NCBI RefSeq assembly: GCF_949628215.1
Contig: NC_134276.1
Span: 32,428,226 to 32,492,225, forward strand
DNA length: 64,000 bases
Direction: 5' to 3'
From: Phalacrocorax aristotelis
Lineage: Eukaryota; Chordata; Aves; Suliformes; Phalacrocoracidae
Both the position numbers and the translations under genes were made by a program. Numbering within the stretch: position 1 is the stretch's first letter; every line of letters begins with the position of its first letter. The notes under the pieces are model-generated. The model worked only from the letters and a program-made list of their open reading frames with translations, made no database searches and had not been told where the DNA came from. This document shows positions 36,001 through 50,020 of this stretch, piece after piece.

Positions 36001-39000
36001 GCTTGTGGACATCTGCAGAGGTCTTACATTGCAGCCCTTTTGGCTTGGTCCTCCTGTCCATGGAGCCTGCAAAACACCACCAGCACCACTGGGTGTTGGA
36101 GCTGCAGGAGGAAATCCTCTCATACTAATGGTGCACCAAGAAATCCTACTGCTCAGGTGGTATTCCCAGTACCCATCCCTCCTCCCTGTGCCCCCATCTA
36201 ACCTGTGCAGGGTGTGCAGAGGAGACTGAGGGAGAGAATTATCTTCCATGAATGGCGCTCAGCTATTTGGGAAGCTGGTCTGGCTCCATCCTTCCCCTTT
36301 CCATGGGCCACCCACTTTCCCCCTTCCATTCTGCTGCCATAGGGCCGGCACCAGCTCACCAGGGTAATCCCAGCCCCAAGCTCCCTCTGTCCCCATGTCA
36401 GCTCCGTGCTCCGCTTCAGCTGCCTGGCGGGGGAGTGATGGCAGGGCTGCTGGCCATGCCTTGGTTGTCCATACTGGCCAGTTGCCTGCTTCCAGGACAC
36501 AAAATAAGCTGGCCAGTGGTATCATTTGCAGAGATTTCCTTCATCTTGAATGCATTCAGGGGTCTATGTCCCTGCTGTTTGGGAAAAGCTGAGCTCAGAG
36601 GTGATGGAGTTGGCCATGCATTCCATGCAACACTGATAAATATCTGAGAAGGGGCTAAAGTGATCTTCCTGAGACCATTTCCAAAGCCATGCCGCTCATT
36701 GGATCAACTGTACAATGAAGGACGGAAACTGGGCAGCGAAGCTGGACAGGAGCAGGACTAGTGACACTGTCCCTTTCAGGGTTTTGGTTTAGGGAATGGG
36801 TTGTGCTCTCTTGCGCCCTACAGGTCAGTGAGTGCCTGGGAGAACAGCCCTCACTGTTGACTCGTGGGTGAACTGCAAGGATGCCATGGACTGTGCATTT
36901 ATTTAGTGGGATGCAGAGCTGAATATAGCCAAACACTACTGCTCCTTGGGCTGTTTAGGTTTCATGCTGCTTTTCAAGAACAGTTGTTTAGGGGGTCTTC
37001 TGAGTCTTCTGAGCAGCTAAGTGAGGATTAGGACGTGAAAAACCCCTCTGCTTGTCTAAGGATGTGATCTGCCTGTTTTCTAGCAGTGCAGGCAGCTCCT
37101 GCATGGTATCCGTTGGTAGCAACACAAGCAGCATCTGTGCAAGCAAACTGATGCCATCTGATATGCATCTGACACTTCACTCTCAGCACTTGCTTTTGAG
37201 TGACATATCTTCTATCTCTCTGGTTTCCCTTTAAGCAGTCAGCAAAATTAAAGTCTAGTTTTCTCTTTTACAACATGTGCCTTCTGTATGATTGCGAACT
37301 TAACTACTATCCCAGTGTAGAGGGTGTTCCTGACCATATTTTGGTCAGGTGTTAAATATATTTGCTAAAACTTGTCTGTGCTGCCTCAAAACTCTTGCTC
37401 AGGTGGCAAATCCTCGCAATCTTGGCCACCGTTACTCTCAAAGACCAGCTACTGCTCTACATAGACTTCCAGAACAGGAACATGTCTTTGGATGAATACC
37501 CCTCAATTGCCTTGCAGAGCACATCCACAACTCTTCACCCTTATCTCAGCTGAGCTTCCAAGAGATATCAATGCCAAACACTAGGACAGAAAGCTGATTG
37601 ACCAGCAAGATGAAAAAAATTCAAGGAAAAGCTTGTTTTTGCTTATTTGAGGTAAGCAAAGCTGACAGTGAAAAAAATGAAGGAATCATAACTACGTTTT
37701 TGTGGGGCTTGGGTTGAAGCAGAATTACAGCTAAAACCAGCTGTAATCGGTATTTGTTAGTTTAACTATGTCATGGAAGGGATTAATCCCAAATACAAGC
37801 TCTGACTTGGAAGTTTTCTTAATCACCATGTAAAGACATTACTGAGACTTGATTTGCCAGGAAAAAAGGTGGCCTTTTATGCATTCCTTTTCCAAAAATA
37901 GAGATGCACCGGGTGAGAGTTTGTTGAGGATGCAGGACCTTTGTATTACAGCCTTTGTGGAGAGCCTGGCCACAGATACCGCCTGTGTTTAATTTCCATA
38001 CTAATGCTTCCACCAAAAACAAAACAAAAACAAACTTTTTTTTGTCTTCCTGCAGCTTCAGTCAATGCAGGACATGTTCCTCCTGAGCAAAAGGCTGTTG
38101 CCCAGTGCAGCACATGGTCAGCCTAGCGCTGGCTTTCATCCTTTACCTGCAGAGGGTGGCAAGTCCCCCTGAGACAGAGCCGGCTCTGCAAACACAACCA
38201 CGTCAAGGCTCGAAACAAAACCTCAGTTCAGGCGTTTGCTCTCCAGATTCTGTACTGAGATTTTTTTTTTTTTTGATGTGCTGTAGAAAGACAGCAAGTT
38301 CCTCCTGGGGGAGGCAAACTTCCCTTCCTGACAGGGAACTAATAACTGCTTGTACGGGTTTCTGAGTGGCAGCTTCTGTGCAGAGTTTTGGGCCATTGAC
38401 CACCAGGCTTGGAAAACGCAGGCAAAAGGCTGGAAAAAGAAGTGGGGCTTCTGAGCTGAATAGCCTTAGAAAAATTAAGCAGAAGAGTACCACGTGAGAG
38501 CAAGTGAGCAGAAGCTGCTAAGGTGGGAGTCAGGGAGTGAGGAAATGGCAAGAGGTAGAGGGACAAAGAAAGAAAATGTGCAAAGGGAAAATGAGACAAT
38601 AAAGGGAAACATTAAAAAAAAAAATAAAAGAGGAAGATATACCGGAATATAGTTTTTAAAGAAGCTGAGTGAAAAAAAAAAAAAGCTAAAAGCAAAGCAA
38701 ACAGCCTAGGAAGTTAAAATTTCCAATATTTAAAAACAAAATCAAAACACAATGACAGTATATACAAGAAGGTACGTATGCCAGTGTGCCTGTATGCACA
38801 CAACATTTTCTTCAGTCATACAGGTGTTTGTATGCAGATTTCCTTCTGGATCCAAAGCAAATTGAATTATTCTTTTCTTGGCAAAAAGCCACCTGTGGAG
38901 AGTTTGTTTGGGAGAGCAGCTTCATTTATAATCATGGGGGTTTTTTCCTGCTGTTGTACCAGTTTGCAGCAGAAGACAGGTACTTAAAATTCTGCTGGTG

Positions 39001-42000
39001 GAGTGGCAGCGCCTGGGCTCCCAGCAGAAGTGCTTTATCTTTGCCACGACAGCCGGCCTGGGTACGCAGTAGAGCTGATGCCCATGTGGCAGGCGGGGGA
39101 CGGGGGGGGCTAGGGAAGCCCATTTTGCTACTGTGGCAAAGCTACCTAAGGTTCACTCACCAAAAATTCAATGAGACTGAGGCTGTTAAGTGTAACAGAT
39201 AAATGAGAAGGTTAGTCAACTATAAGACAGCTTTTGCCAGATCCAGATTTTCAGAAATCATTACTTTGTTTCCCCTCAGCTTTACAAAAAACCTGTCATA
39301 ATTATTATTATTTAAAACAAAACAGTTTTTTAAATCCGTTTCTCCGTGCTTTTACTCCTATAAGCCTCTGGCCAGCTGAGTCACCAAAGTCACGTTTTCA
39401 TACTTTCCCCACCCATCACAAAGGTGAAACTTTTTCCTGAAGGAAAACCAGAACGGCTAGGGAACAGATTTGGGGCTCAGTGAGGGTCTAACCAAACCTC
39501 CAGTTTTCATAGGAGTGCAAAAAAACCCCAAAATGTGTGAGCCAGTATTGTTCCAATGACAATTCTATACCTGTATCCTTCTGGAAATGAATTTATCAGC
39601 TGGCAGAGTCACTGCCGCTCTCTGCTCAAGATGCGGGATTCAGGTGCTTTCCCGGGAGAGACAGGAGTGTGTGGCCCCCTCCCTCTGCGGTCACCTCTGG
39701 GGGTAGGACCATGGTTGCTCAGTTGGCTAACAGTGGCCAGGCTTTCCCAAACTCTTCTTTGGTCGTCCCCCCCCCGCAAGTAAAACCTAAGATTAGCTCA
39801 TGCACCATTATTAATATTTCACTAGCACTTCCCGTTGCAGCAAATGGATGGTTCTGCTCAATAATTCATGGCTGGGTGTAGCCTATTAAATTTGTAGTGT
39901 GGTGTACACTTTCATGTTATTTATTTATCATTGCTTTCATTTTACAGGGTGTTTTTGCCCTGCTATTTCATTTGTCGCTTGCTTAAATTCCTCTCCTTCA
40001 AAGTTCAGACTGGTTGCAGGAAATTAATCTGGTTCCTTATGCTTTTAAGTAAGGCTAAGCTCTTACCGCAAGGGCCTGGGACTGGGCCATAAGGAAAACT
40101 TTCAGACACACTCAGTCACTTCAGTGCAGAAGATCTCTTTGAAGCAAATGACTTTGGGACTTTGGTACCAAGACCAACAGCCCGAAGTTCATCCCTGGCT
40201 TCAAAGCTATCTGCTTTTTGTTTCACAGGAACGTTTGGCTCCTGCTGAAGGAACAACCTGCTCCAAGACCAGTGACAGATTGTTGCCCCATCTCCAACTC
40301 TGCGAGCAGGCACTGTTTTGTCCTAGGACCCTGATATATGTTTTGGGGAGTTTAAATCTTTCTAGGCTGGTTGTATATTGTACGCCCTGCTTGGAAGTGA
40401 CCTTTTGCTTTGCTTTCTGGAAACAATCTACTCATAGATTATTTTACCTTTGTGGCTCATCTTGATTCCTAAATAAGACAGCCTGTCAATGAAACTGAAA
40501 TAAAGATTTTCTTAGAAGACTCAGACAGGTTTTCAGCGTTAAGGGTTTGGAAACAGAAAGCTCCACAAGCATGTAAAATCATAAGCCAGTCTCCCAGCCT
40601 AGATTTAACAGAACGTTACCCTCCTGTCTGTTTCTGTGTGCAGCTGCAGGGTAAAGGGTGAGGTTTGGAGAGCCACTGCTTTGCAGAGTGACCCCACCAA
40701 AAACATGCTTTTCAGTATGAGACTACTTCTTTTTGCATGACTCTGTCCCCAGACGTGCCAGTATACAAACCTAGATGTCCCTTCCAGCCCAAGTGTAAAT
40801 GCCTTTTTGCTGATTTGCACTGGGGGTTGCCAGCTGTGCTACGTGGCAGAGGTTCCCCTTCATTTTCTTCACACCTGTGTAGGCATGGGCGATCACCCTC
40901 CACGCTACCTTCTTCCTCCTCCTCTAGCTCCATGCAGCAGCTGTACAGGGCACCACTGGGAATGCTGATACAGGGGGTCCCTGGGGGTCAGTGCGTCCTG
41001 GCGTGGAGGGCGGTGGTTGCACAGGGGTTGGAGATCCTGTGTCTCAGGGAGGGAGAGCATGGCGGCACATTCCAGCTGGAGGTGAAACCCTGCAGGGGTA
41101 CGTGTGCCCCGCTCCTTCCTGCATAAACAGATTGAGACAAAGAGTGAGATGCTCTTGTTGTACCAACAGATATTTCATGATATCATGATCCCACCCCCAA
41201 AAGACCCCAGTCTCCATGGTGTGACAAGTTCAGTGGGATCACCCACCATTGCTTTGCATTCTCAAGGCTTTTCCTGGCAGATGTAATGCAGGAAGAATAC
41301 AGCGTAAAAGGTGTTAATTTCACATGCATTCTGCAAAGCCCCCAAATCTTTAGTATTCTCTCTCCTGCAGAGGTCACACATGGCATTCCAGGATACATTG
41401 CTAGCATAGGCAGTCCCAGCAGTGGGTCAAATTACCTCCCCCCACCTGAGTACATGCCATCAGCATGACTCCTGCTTCATAAGGACTAATTTACCTTTGA
41501 ACAGCATTTAAGTTCTCAGGGTCCATTTTCAGAAACGAGGCAGGCATTTCAGTACCTAAATCACTAGTGGCTACAGAAAGTGTCACCGAGTTTAATAGGA
41601 ACAAGAACAGGGTCACAAAGAATAAAGGTGTGATTCAGATCACATCAAACTGCAGTGGGAATTAGATCGAGTCCTCTGTACTTATATAAGAGCAAGATAT
41701 TATTTGTTTAAATGAGATCACTTTAAAATAATTTCTATTAATTTTGATTTGCCCTAGTTTTTCATGGACCAGGAAGTTCCCCTCAAAGGGTTCATTTAAA
41801 ATTCTGCTGTCATTAAAACAAAGATACTTTACAAGGTCCACAGGAAGCTTCCACTGTCAGCTTGGAAGATCTGTGCTGCTGTGCCTGCTCTGCTTCCCAC
41901 AATGCCCTTCCCATCTTGTGTATGTTCTTGGATGGAGGACATGTCCACAACCCGTGACTGTATCAGCAGTGGCAAGGAAGGTGTTGCGTTACATAAATGT

Positions 42001-44499
42001 GATTTTACAAAATAATGGCTTTTGGAGAAACCCATTCTCAGGCAGAAGCAGCCTGCAGGAAGGCAAAGGTCTTGGGAGACTCCAGCGGGCAGTTACAAAT
42101 AGAAGAGGCAAGAGGTGGTTGTGCCAGAAAAGGCCACCACAAGAATACACTTGCCTAGTTCCCACAAGGAAACTGTTCACCTACAGCAGACCCCAACTCC
42201 CTCCTTGGTTGGGGACCCTGGCAATCCCCCTCCAGACTGCCAGAAGACAATGCTGCCAAGTAAGGTGAAGCTGCTGTACCTCTTCTTAGGCAGATGCCCC
42301 AGTTTCTCTGAATATAATTCCCTTTCATTGGCAAAAACGGGATCAATGGTTCCTGCAGTCTTTTTGGGTTGCCACTTACTTTGCTAAGAAATATGCAAGC
42401 TTGATGAGGGGAGCAAGCAGGCAGTCACCACTCTTCCCAAGGCTCCCCAAGGCACCCAGAGGTGAAGGGGAAGAAGGCGAGAGCCCGTCAGCAGGTGAGG
42501 AGGTGTGAGAGAACATGCACTGCTGCTCAGAGCTGCTGGGCTGACGCAGAGGCAGAGGAGAGCTGAGGCTGCAGGACAGGAGGAAAAAAAGCCATGGAAG
42601 AGTTTGAAGACTGTGGTGACACAGTCTGGATGACCTGCAGCGAAGCGTGGCTGCGTTGCACAGGCAGCAGGATGAGAGTGTCAGCGTTGCAAAAGATGCG
42701 TAGAAAGGCCCTTCAGGCACAAGGACAATATGGGGCAAGGCTTTTGAAGTGTTTTAGTGGTGACAACAGAGGGGAAAGGATTGGGTTTGACCTGTTCAGC
42801 TGTGGCTCAAGGGCATGGTCTATTTATAATTTTAGTCCTCCCTCTGTGAGTGATTGGATACAGTGCATGTTAATTTATGGTACTTAATTTGTAGACAGTC
42901 ATCTTAGCTGTTTCCTAATGTCTTTGCCTGTAACTGCAGGAACACTCCTCTCTAACTCTTCTGCCTTTCATGCAAGTAAATCTCAAAGTAGCTGCACTGG
43001 GATTTTGGTCCTAAGACTAGAGCTGTACGTCAAGTGCATTATTTTTCTAATGTGGGACAGTAATGGACATTTAAGTCAGTATCACAGTACATCCTATGGT
43101 AACACCAGCTAGCCCTGTTGCTAACCGTAAGCATACTTTACTGCAAAATACAAGGTATTTATATCAGAGACTTACGATTCAACACACTTCTGGGAAATCA
43201 ATACTATAATGATTGCCTCCAGTATCCTGCCCCGTGTGAGAAATTACATTAGAGAGATCATTGCCATATAATCATACATTGACAGCAATACCACAAATGA
43301 ACATTGCACAGGTACAAGTTAACCAGGAACAGGTAGGAGTTAACTATTGCACTGTACCAATTAAATGTATTTCAATGATGCCCAATAAAATTGTTATTTG
43401 TGTGATGCTTCAAGGATGCACAGTGCAGAATTTAAATAGTGTGCTGTCATGACAGGACTTCAGCTGGGGTTGTGTGTAAAGACGACTTAAGTTTAATAAT
43501 GTTTGGTGAGACAGCATTATTAGGTATACTAAGCAACGTTACAGTAGGTCTTGAAATAAGGCAGAAAAACAGAAAGGGATTAATGGTCCACATGGCAAAT
43601 ATATAAAAATATTTTGTTTATACTTGCCTTATAAATCCATCATACTTTAAATCTCATCCCCGCTGTCCATGTATTTCTAAGCTTGTTCGAGCACTGTTTT
43701 AGCACAGCTGGTGCCTATTGTTATTCACTGGTATGAGTCAGTACTGTGTATCGATGACACAGTTTTGAGTTCAGCCTAAGTGAGATGAATATAAAATATC
43801 ATACACTAGGCTGGAAAATCTGCGTCTCTCACCCGCCTTCTGCTTAAGCTATAATAACTCAAGAGAGGATGTTAAGAGTGCTTAACAAACATCTCTGATA
43901 AGGAAACACCCAGGAAAGGTGAGGTAGGTTTCCTAGGTAAGGAAACACCCCTGGTTTTCCTGTGCAAGAAAGATGTTAGATTTAAGGCAGGCATCCATTT
44001 GGTGCCCTCTTCCCTATCTCACATTCATGCATCGTTCAAGGAGATGCCATGGAGAACAAAAGAAATAATTAAAGATTAGAAAAAGATTAGTAAGAAAAAA
44101 GTTGGGGCAAACAATCAGGCTAATGTTAAATATCCTAGAAAACAAAGAAGATGAGCCATGGCATAGTCTATCAAATAATGAAATATTATAGGGGAAGTAT
44201 GCCTGTTTTCAGAGGTCAAAATCAGAGCTGAAGTTGTTAAAAAGCTGAAAGATGATTCTTCAGCCTGTGGAAAGTAGTGGGAATTTTGCTGTTACGGCAG
44301 GACATTTCTGAAAATCCCCACGGGTTGATGAATCACTTTTATCTATTGATGGCATGTTTTCAGTTCTGTTAAGACTTCTGCAATGCTGCGGCATCAGGGT
44401 TGAAAGACAGTCATTATTTGCATCCACCAAGAGCTTTTATGCTTGACCCTCAGTGTAGCTGGGAAACGTGTCCTTGAAATTGGTGTTCGTTGTGAGGTG
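33014..44499. other. Non-coding sequence, probable LCP1 intron or intergenic
   Basis: No supported exon in 11 kb. Open frames of 100-131 codons at 35842-36229, 36252-36647 and 34041-34424 overlap on both strands in locally GC-rich DNA and show no domain or splice borders. A T run lies at 38261-38274. Low-complexity purine-rich sequence occurs near 38520-38700. Confidence 0.4.
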
Positions 44500-44955
44500 A
44501 CGTGAGGAGCACTGTGTCCTGTTTGAGGCTCTCCTGTACAAGAAAGGCTTTGACAAACTGTAGAGAGCCACCAGGATGGCCATGGGCTGGAGCACATGAG
44601 GCAGAAGAGGCGGAGGGGGCTGGACTTGTCCAGCCTGGAGAGGAGAGGACTGAGAGGGATCTTTTTGGTGTCTGCACCTACCTAATCAGAGCTTCTAGTG
44701 AAGATGGAGCCAGCCTTTTGTCAGAGGTGCACACTCTGAATACAAAGGTTTGCAAGTTCCATCAAGGAAAGCTCCAGCCACACAATGAAAAAAAGTTTTC
44801 ACAGCGAAGACAGTCAAACATTGGCAGACGTTGTCCAGAGATGCTGAGGAGTCTCCATCCCTGGAGACACCGCCCCGAGCACCCCAGCCTGACTTTGCAG
44901 CCAGCCCTGCACTGAGCACGGGGTAGGACTGCAGACTTTGCTGTTCTGTAAGTCT
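44500..44955 (+). mobile_element. Old CR1 LINE 3' fragment
   Basis: Degraded CR1 sequence includes the blocks GAGCCACCAGGATGGCCATG, GGACTTGTCCAGCCTGGAGAGGAG, GATGGAGCCAGCC and TCAAACATTGGCAGACGTTGTCCAGAG, in the same order as in the younger copies. The reading frame is broken many times and no octamer tail is left. It is more diverged than the other CR1s in the window. Confidence 0.8.
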
Positions 44956-45309
44956 AAAACGTGGCTGCTTCTAATCACCAAAGATTGGAGGTGTTTTGTG
45001 CATGGGTGCGTGCATGCGTGTGCTTAGTGAGAGAGAATGGAACCAGAGAGAGGTACAACTGAGAGGAAGTGGTACATGACAGGGGACCTTTTGTAGGAGT
45101 AACGAGTTGAAGGAAGATCAGAGAGGGTAAATTTCCTTATAAAGACAAAATCTATTTCACTATGACGTTTTGTCACCGCTCACTTCCCTCTCCGGGCTCA
45201 GTCTTGGTCTTGCAGTCTCTGGCTTGACTAGTTGCTCTGCAGAAAAGGAAGATTTTCCGAGTCACACCGCATCTGTTTCAATATACTACTTCGCAGTTCC
45301 CCAACCTAC

Positions 45310-45412
45310 AAAAAGTTTTGTTTTTTGTAGAAGAAGTTCTCCCCTTTCCTTTGGATTTGCAGCTGTCGAGCTGTTGCTCTGGCAGTTTGGACGCACCGCT
45401 TGAGCCCAGGAG
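45310..45412 (+). other. LCP1: Candidate LCP1 5' non-coding exon, alternative promoter
   Basis: A stretch with higher CpG content than its surroundings ends in a strong CCAGGAG|GTAAGATC donor (45412/45413), has no ATG close to the donor, and would splice to the coding exon at 55969. Upstream (about 45165-45360) there are several GGAA/TTCC cores (CACTTCCCTCTCC, AAGGAAGATTTTCC, AAGTTCTCCCC, TTTCCTTTGG), which fit ETS-family sites typical of leukocyte promoters, and no TATA box. LCP1 is known to be expressed mainly in blood cells from a non-CpG promoter in mammals. The exon's 5' end is a guess. Confidence 0.35.
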
Positions 45413-48400
45413 GTAAGATCACAGCACCTGCTGATTTTTTAGCAAGCCATTCTCGTTGTGCGTATGAGCAGTTTAACTGCACAGGAAATTGTGGTCACCA
45501 TGAAAAAAGCAGTGCAGGTTCTGTATTAGTGTGAAGCATTTTCCAGTTATCTTGTGCAAGGCGTTTCTACTGACCTTCTGGAAAGTGTTTGATGGATTTA
45601 ATTGTGCAGAGTGGTCTTTGAGTAGAGTGGTAGACTTTGAATTTGCATTTGTTGGCATTTCATGAGTTTGGCAGGGTGTGATAAAGTAGGAAGCTGTTAT
45701 TTAGATGCAGAGTGAATCCCTGTAAGAGGGTAATTCTAATTCCAGTGATGAAAAACACTGATTCATAAAGTTAATGTATTTTGGCCCATATTGCTTACAA
45801 TATAGTCTGCTGCCTGTTAGGACATTCATACTAGGCTTTTATAAATGTAATTTTACTCTCAAGTGAGAATAAATCAAACTGATTCATAACAGAGCCTGAT
45901 TGTAGTAGGGACTTCTGCTTTAAAAATGGTGGTATGTGGTGTTCCTAACATTATATTTGCCTTTTAAGATCTTGACTGTTGAAGGTGGTCAGGCTTGTCC
46001 TTTGTCTTTGGGATTTCATCTCAGGCTGTAGTGGAGCTGCTCATGCATTAAGAGCTAATACAGCCTCTTGATGGGCCATTTAAAACTAAAGGGAATCCAC
46101 AAATGTAGCAGCACATAATATTTGTTTTGTCATGAGTAAGTAGATGAACTGTGACTTGCAAAGGTCTACAGACATTTTAGGCAGTAGTATTGTGAACAGG
46201 AGCCTTTGGGCTTAACTTTTTGCTCTATAAGAGCAGTAGACTTGCTGTTTTTGTCAGACAGTGCTCTCCTTAGCATGTGCATTTGGATTGAACATTGTCT
46301 GTACAACTGACCCTTAAGCCTGTGAGCAATGTGACTCTTGAAGCAAATATAACCTCAGGTCTGTGTTAGGGTAGCCAAAGCCACAGACAACATTGGGCAG
46401 CTGACCCCTCACTGCTTCAGATAAGAAGTGGAGATGATCTCTAGCAAATGGCAGGTGAGATTGTGCCATCAGAAGTGCAGATGGGTGCTCAGGAGATGGC
46501 TGTTTGATTATCTTGATAAAAGTAGAACATGCCCTGAAACCTCTCATGTAGAGAAAGTCCAGTATGTGTCGCCTTCCTGCCCTCTTGCTTGTCATACAGG
46601 AGCAGTTTGCCCTCCCAAGATGGGGTCAGAGGGTCTGCAGGGGGCCAGAGATGGGGCTGGGCAAACTCTCCTGAGCAGACAGGAGATGTGGAAACCCCCT
46701 CCATGATGGGAAACTCCATCAAGGAGGGATGCGAGAGCCAGGAGGGACTGGGAAGTGCCTTCCTGCCTGCTGGTAACAAGAGTGGGGATTTCTGCTTCAG
46801 TCCTGACCATGAGGTTCAGATTTACTTAGCTCAGAAGCTGAGGACAGTACTCACATAATAGGTCAAAAAAAGGAATTATGTTTCTGTTTTTGAATCTGCT
46901 TCCTCAATTGAAATCACGTAAGGGTTTGGACTAAATACTGTTAGTTATAAAATTTTTGAGATCGTATATGAAACTCGTTGTGCTTAAACAAGTCTAGTGG
47001 TGTTGCTTCTTTCTCCCTGCTCACAGAACATACCATGCACTCCATCGTGCTGTATTATGTTACCAATTTTTTTTAAATTCTGTTTCCTGCTGATTTCAGT
47101 CATGAGCAGCTTAAAATGCAGCTGTGTCGCACGGAGCAGAGCTATCCTGATAGAAATCCTACAGTAAAAATCATCACCATATTTTTTTCTAAAGTATGAA
47201 AGAACTTTGGAAAGAGATTGAGTGAAGGGGAAGGAAGGAGACGGGGGAGATCAGGAGAGTACAGTGCATTCAGAAATGTAGCTGATTTTCATACTTTTAG
47301 CCCTTTCATGCAAAACAGCAGATTCCAGTGAAATGCTGATGCAAAACATAAAATATTTATCAAAATGAAAAATATTTATGAAAAAAACTGAAACAGCATT
47401 TAGGATACTGGAACCAGCTGTGCTGCAAGATGGAGTAGGAGGCTCTGCATTGGTCGCTCTGTGCATCTTTGCAGTTATCAAAGGGGAAAGCTGTAGGATG
47501 GAAAATAAATTGCCACCCCCGGGTGAGACAAGCGGGGTGTCCCAAACATGGAGGCAGTGCCCACAAGGAGGAGGGTGGCACACTGCCACAAGGCGTACCT
47601 GGCAGCGTGGGGCTCATGGACCACACCACAAGGCCATTCTTCAGAGGAAAGGGGCATGACAGGACTGTGCCTCTGGCTGCTCCAGTTCCTGCTTTGGTTC
47701 CCCATTGCACGCTCAGAGACTTTACAGCTCCCAGTGTGGCACCACTGCAGGAGGGTGTCCCAAGCAGCAGGGCAGCCCATAAGGAGGGCTACGTTCAGAT
47801 TTGCTCTCCGTTTGCTTGTCTGGTTTGGTGGGTGGAAGGGCCTGATCACTCAGGGGCTTGCTAAGCCCCCATGAATCCCTGCTGAAATCAGTGAGGAGTC
47901 CTGCAAACCTGGACAGAATACAGCTCCCAGCACGGGAGCAAGTGACAGATTCACAAATACAGGTCAAATCAGTCAAATACAAATATACATTTGGATCTAA
48001 AAACCTCCTTTTTACAGCTGGAACATGTTTTTAATATTTTCCATGCACAGAGGAACTGTTTTCCCGCTAACAATCTGGAAACACAGGTCATGTTCTCCTT
48101 TTCTTCTGTCAGATACCCAGCTTTCACAGGACATTTGGGACTGACTCAGTACTTCATGACCTGACCTTGTACCATTGGGCTGCAGTATGATGACCACCTC
48201 ACAGGAATAGGAAGAGAGGCTTTTATCTGTCTGCCCCAGGGGTTTGTGTCCCATCTGCCACCCTGGTTGTGATGGGGCAGAAGTGGGGTAATTCCTCATA
48301 CTGATATCTAAAGCAGCCCCTGCAGATGCTCTCCTCTTCCCCCACCTTAGTTAGCAAAGGTGGAATTGTGCAGGGCAGGGATCTCCTTGCCAAATAGAAC

Positions 48401-49487
48401 ATCTGTTGAATAACTGAAGATGTTTGTCATTTTGGCTTGGTTCGAAAACCAGCTTTGGCAAAAAAAAACCAACAAACAAACCAAAAAAAACCCACCACAC
48501 AAAAAACCCAAGAAAAATATCACTGGAAAACATGTGAGAATCAAAATGTTCCTTTTTCTATGGAAAAATGTTTTCACTTAATAGCTAGCTAGCTTATGTT
48601 GGTAAAGGGATAGAAAACGTAAGTGACCCAACAAAAAAACATAGTGTACTGCATCAATTTTTTCTTAAAAAAAAAAAAACATTCTACAGACTTTCATTGA
48701 AAAATAATATGCACAACTATGCTGTCTCCCTGGTAGGATATATCTGACAGATAAAAGACATATAAGGATAGTATTTATGGGTTCACAGCTCTGCTACTTC
48801 AATGTCATAGTTTCCTTGAAGGATTAGCATTCCCTGCTGCAGAGGGGTATATTGGAAAGAGATCTTTTTTTCTACAGGCTCTGTGGATTTTCCCTTCCTA
48901 AGCCCTGTTGACTTGTATTTGATTTAGGACTCAGGCATTGCATTGACAAGAGAGATCCTTTATAAAACGGAGCATTAAGAAAATAACTCATGGGCACCAC
49001 TATGCTGCTTTCTGTACAGCCAGAGATGTCTTTTCTCTGTGTTTCTTCAAATTGTATACAAAATAAATTACATGAAGTGCAACAGCTAAAGGATTCCAGT
49101 GCCTGCATACATGGTAAGATTTTGCTGTTGCAGGCACCAGTCTTTTAAAATGCCTTGGAAGCAAAGAGTGCCATTTATTGTGGGCTAAACTGTGAACCTT
49201 TATCAGGTACCAGGGAGGAACTATTTGCCATAACTTCAGAAAGACTCCTTTCTGTACTTTTTATGCTGATTTAAACAGCACGGTCCTACCCAGATTCAAG
49301 GTACTGTAATATCCAAGCTACACATTGCTAATAGAGCCAAGTATGTTTCTGTCTACTTTAGGATTTGAAATTTAACTCAGTATCTTTGAGGAAATTGGAA
49401 AAAGCTCTTATCCATACACAGTATCTATAGTTATTTAAGTAGGGAAATAGACATACCACTAAGTGCATGGCTTGAAGAATGAAATTT
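45413..49487. other. Non-coding sequence, candidate LCP1 intron
   Basis: No exon or transposon recognised. Overlapping open frames at 47360-47982 on both strands lie in a GC-rich patch with no splice borders and may be an old repeat I cannot name. Confidence 0.4.
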
Positions 49488-50020
49488 TGTCCTGGTTTTG
49501 GCTGAGATGGAGTTAATTTTCTTGCTAGTAGCTGGTATAGTGCCGTGTTTTGGATTTAGGATGAGAATAATGTTAATAACACAGTGATGTTTTAGTTGCT
49601 ACTGAGCAGTGCTTGCGCTAAATCAAGGACTTTTCAGCTTCTCACGCTCTGCGGACTGAGAAGGCTGGAGATGCACAAGAAGGTGGGAGGGGGCGCAGCC
49701 AGGACAGCTGACCCCAGCCGGCCAAAGGGACATTCCATACCGTATGACAGCATGCTCAGTACCTAAACTAGGGGAAAGCTGGCCGGGGGGGCTGCTGCTC
49801 AGGGACAGGCTGGGCATCGATTGGCAGGTGGTGAGCAACTGCATTGTACATCACTTGATTTGTATATTCTATTATTATTATTGCTGTTGTTGTTTTAAAT
49901 TATTAAACTCTTCTTATCTCAACCCATGAGTTTTCTTGCTTCTCTCCCCCATCCCATGGCGCAGAGAGTGAGCAAGTGTCTGTGTGGTGCTCAGCCGCCG
50001 GCTGGGGTTAAACCATGACA
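49488..50020 (+). mobile_element. Solo LTR, same family as 18.7 and 23.1 kb
   Basis: The LTR runs from TGTCCTGGTTTTGGCTGAGA to GGGGTTAAACCATGACA with TG...CA ends. It includes ATTCCATACCGTATGACAGCATGCTCAGTACC and an ATTAAA polyadenylation-like signal near 49904, followed by CTTATCTCAACCCATGAG. The flanks AATTT (49483-49487) and AGTTT (50021-50025) match in four of five bases, consistent with an old 5-bp target duplication. No internal retroviral sequence is present. Confidence 0.9.

Noticed and set aside
35842..36647. Overlapping 100-131 codon frames on both strands
   Set aside because: Locally GC-rich DNA with open frames in four or more registers; no protein-like signal in any one of them.
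47360..47982. Overlapping 116-131 codon frames near 47.6 kb
   Set aside because: Open in both strands, no splice sites; more likely GC-rich non-coding DNA or an old unnamed repeat.
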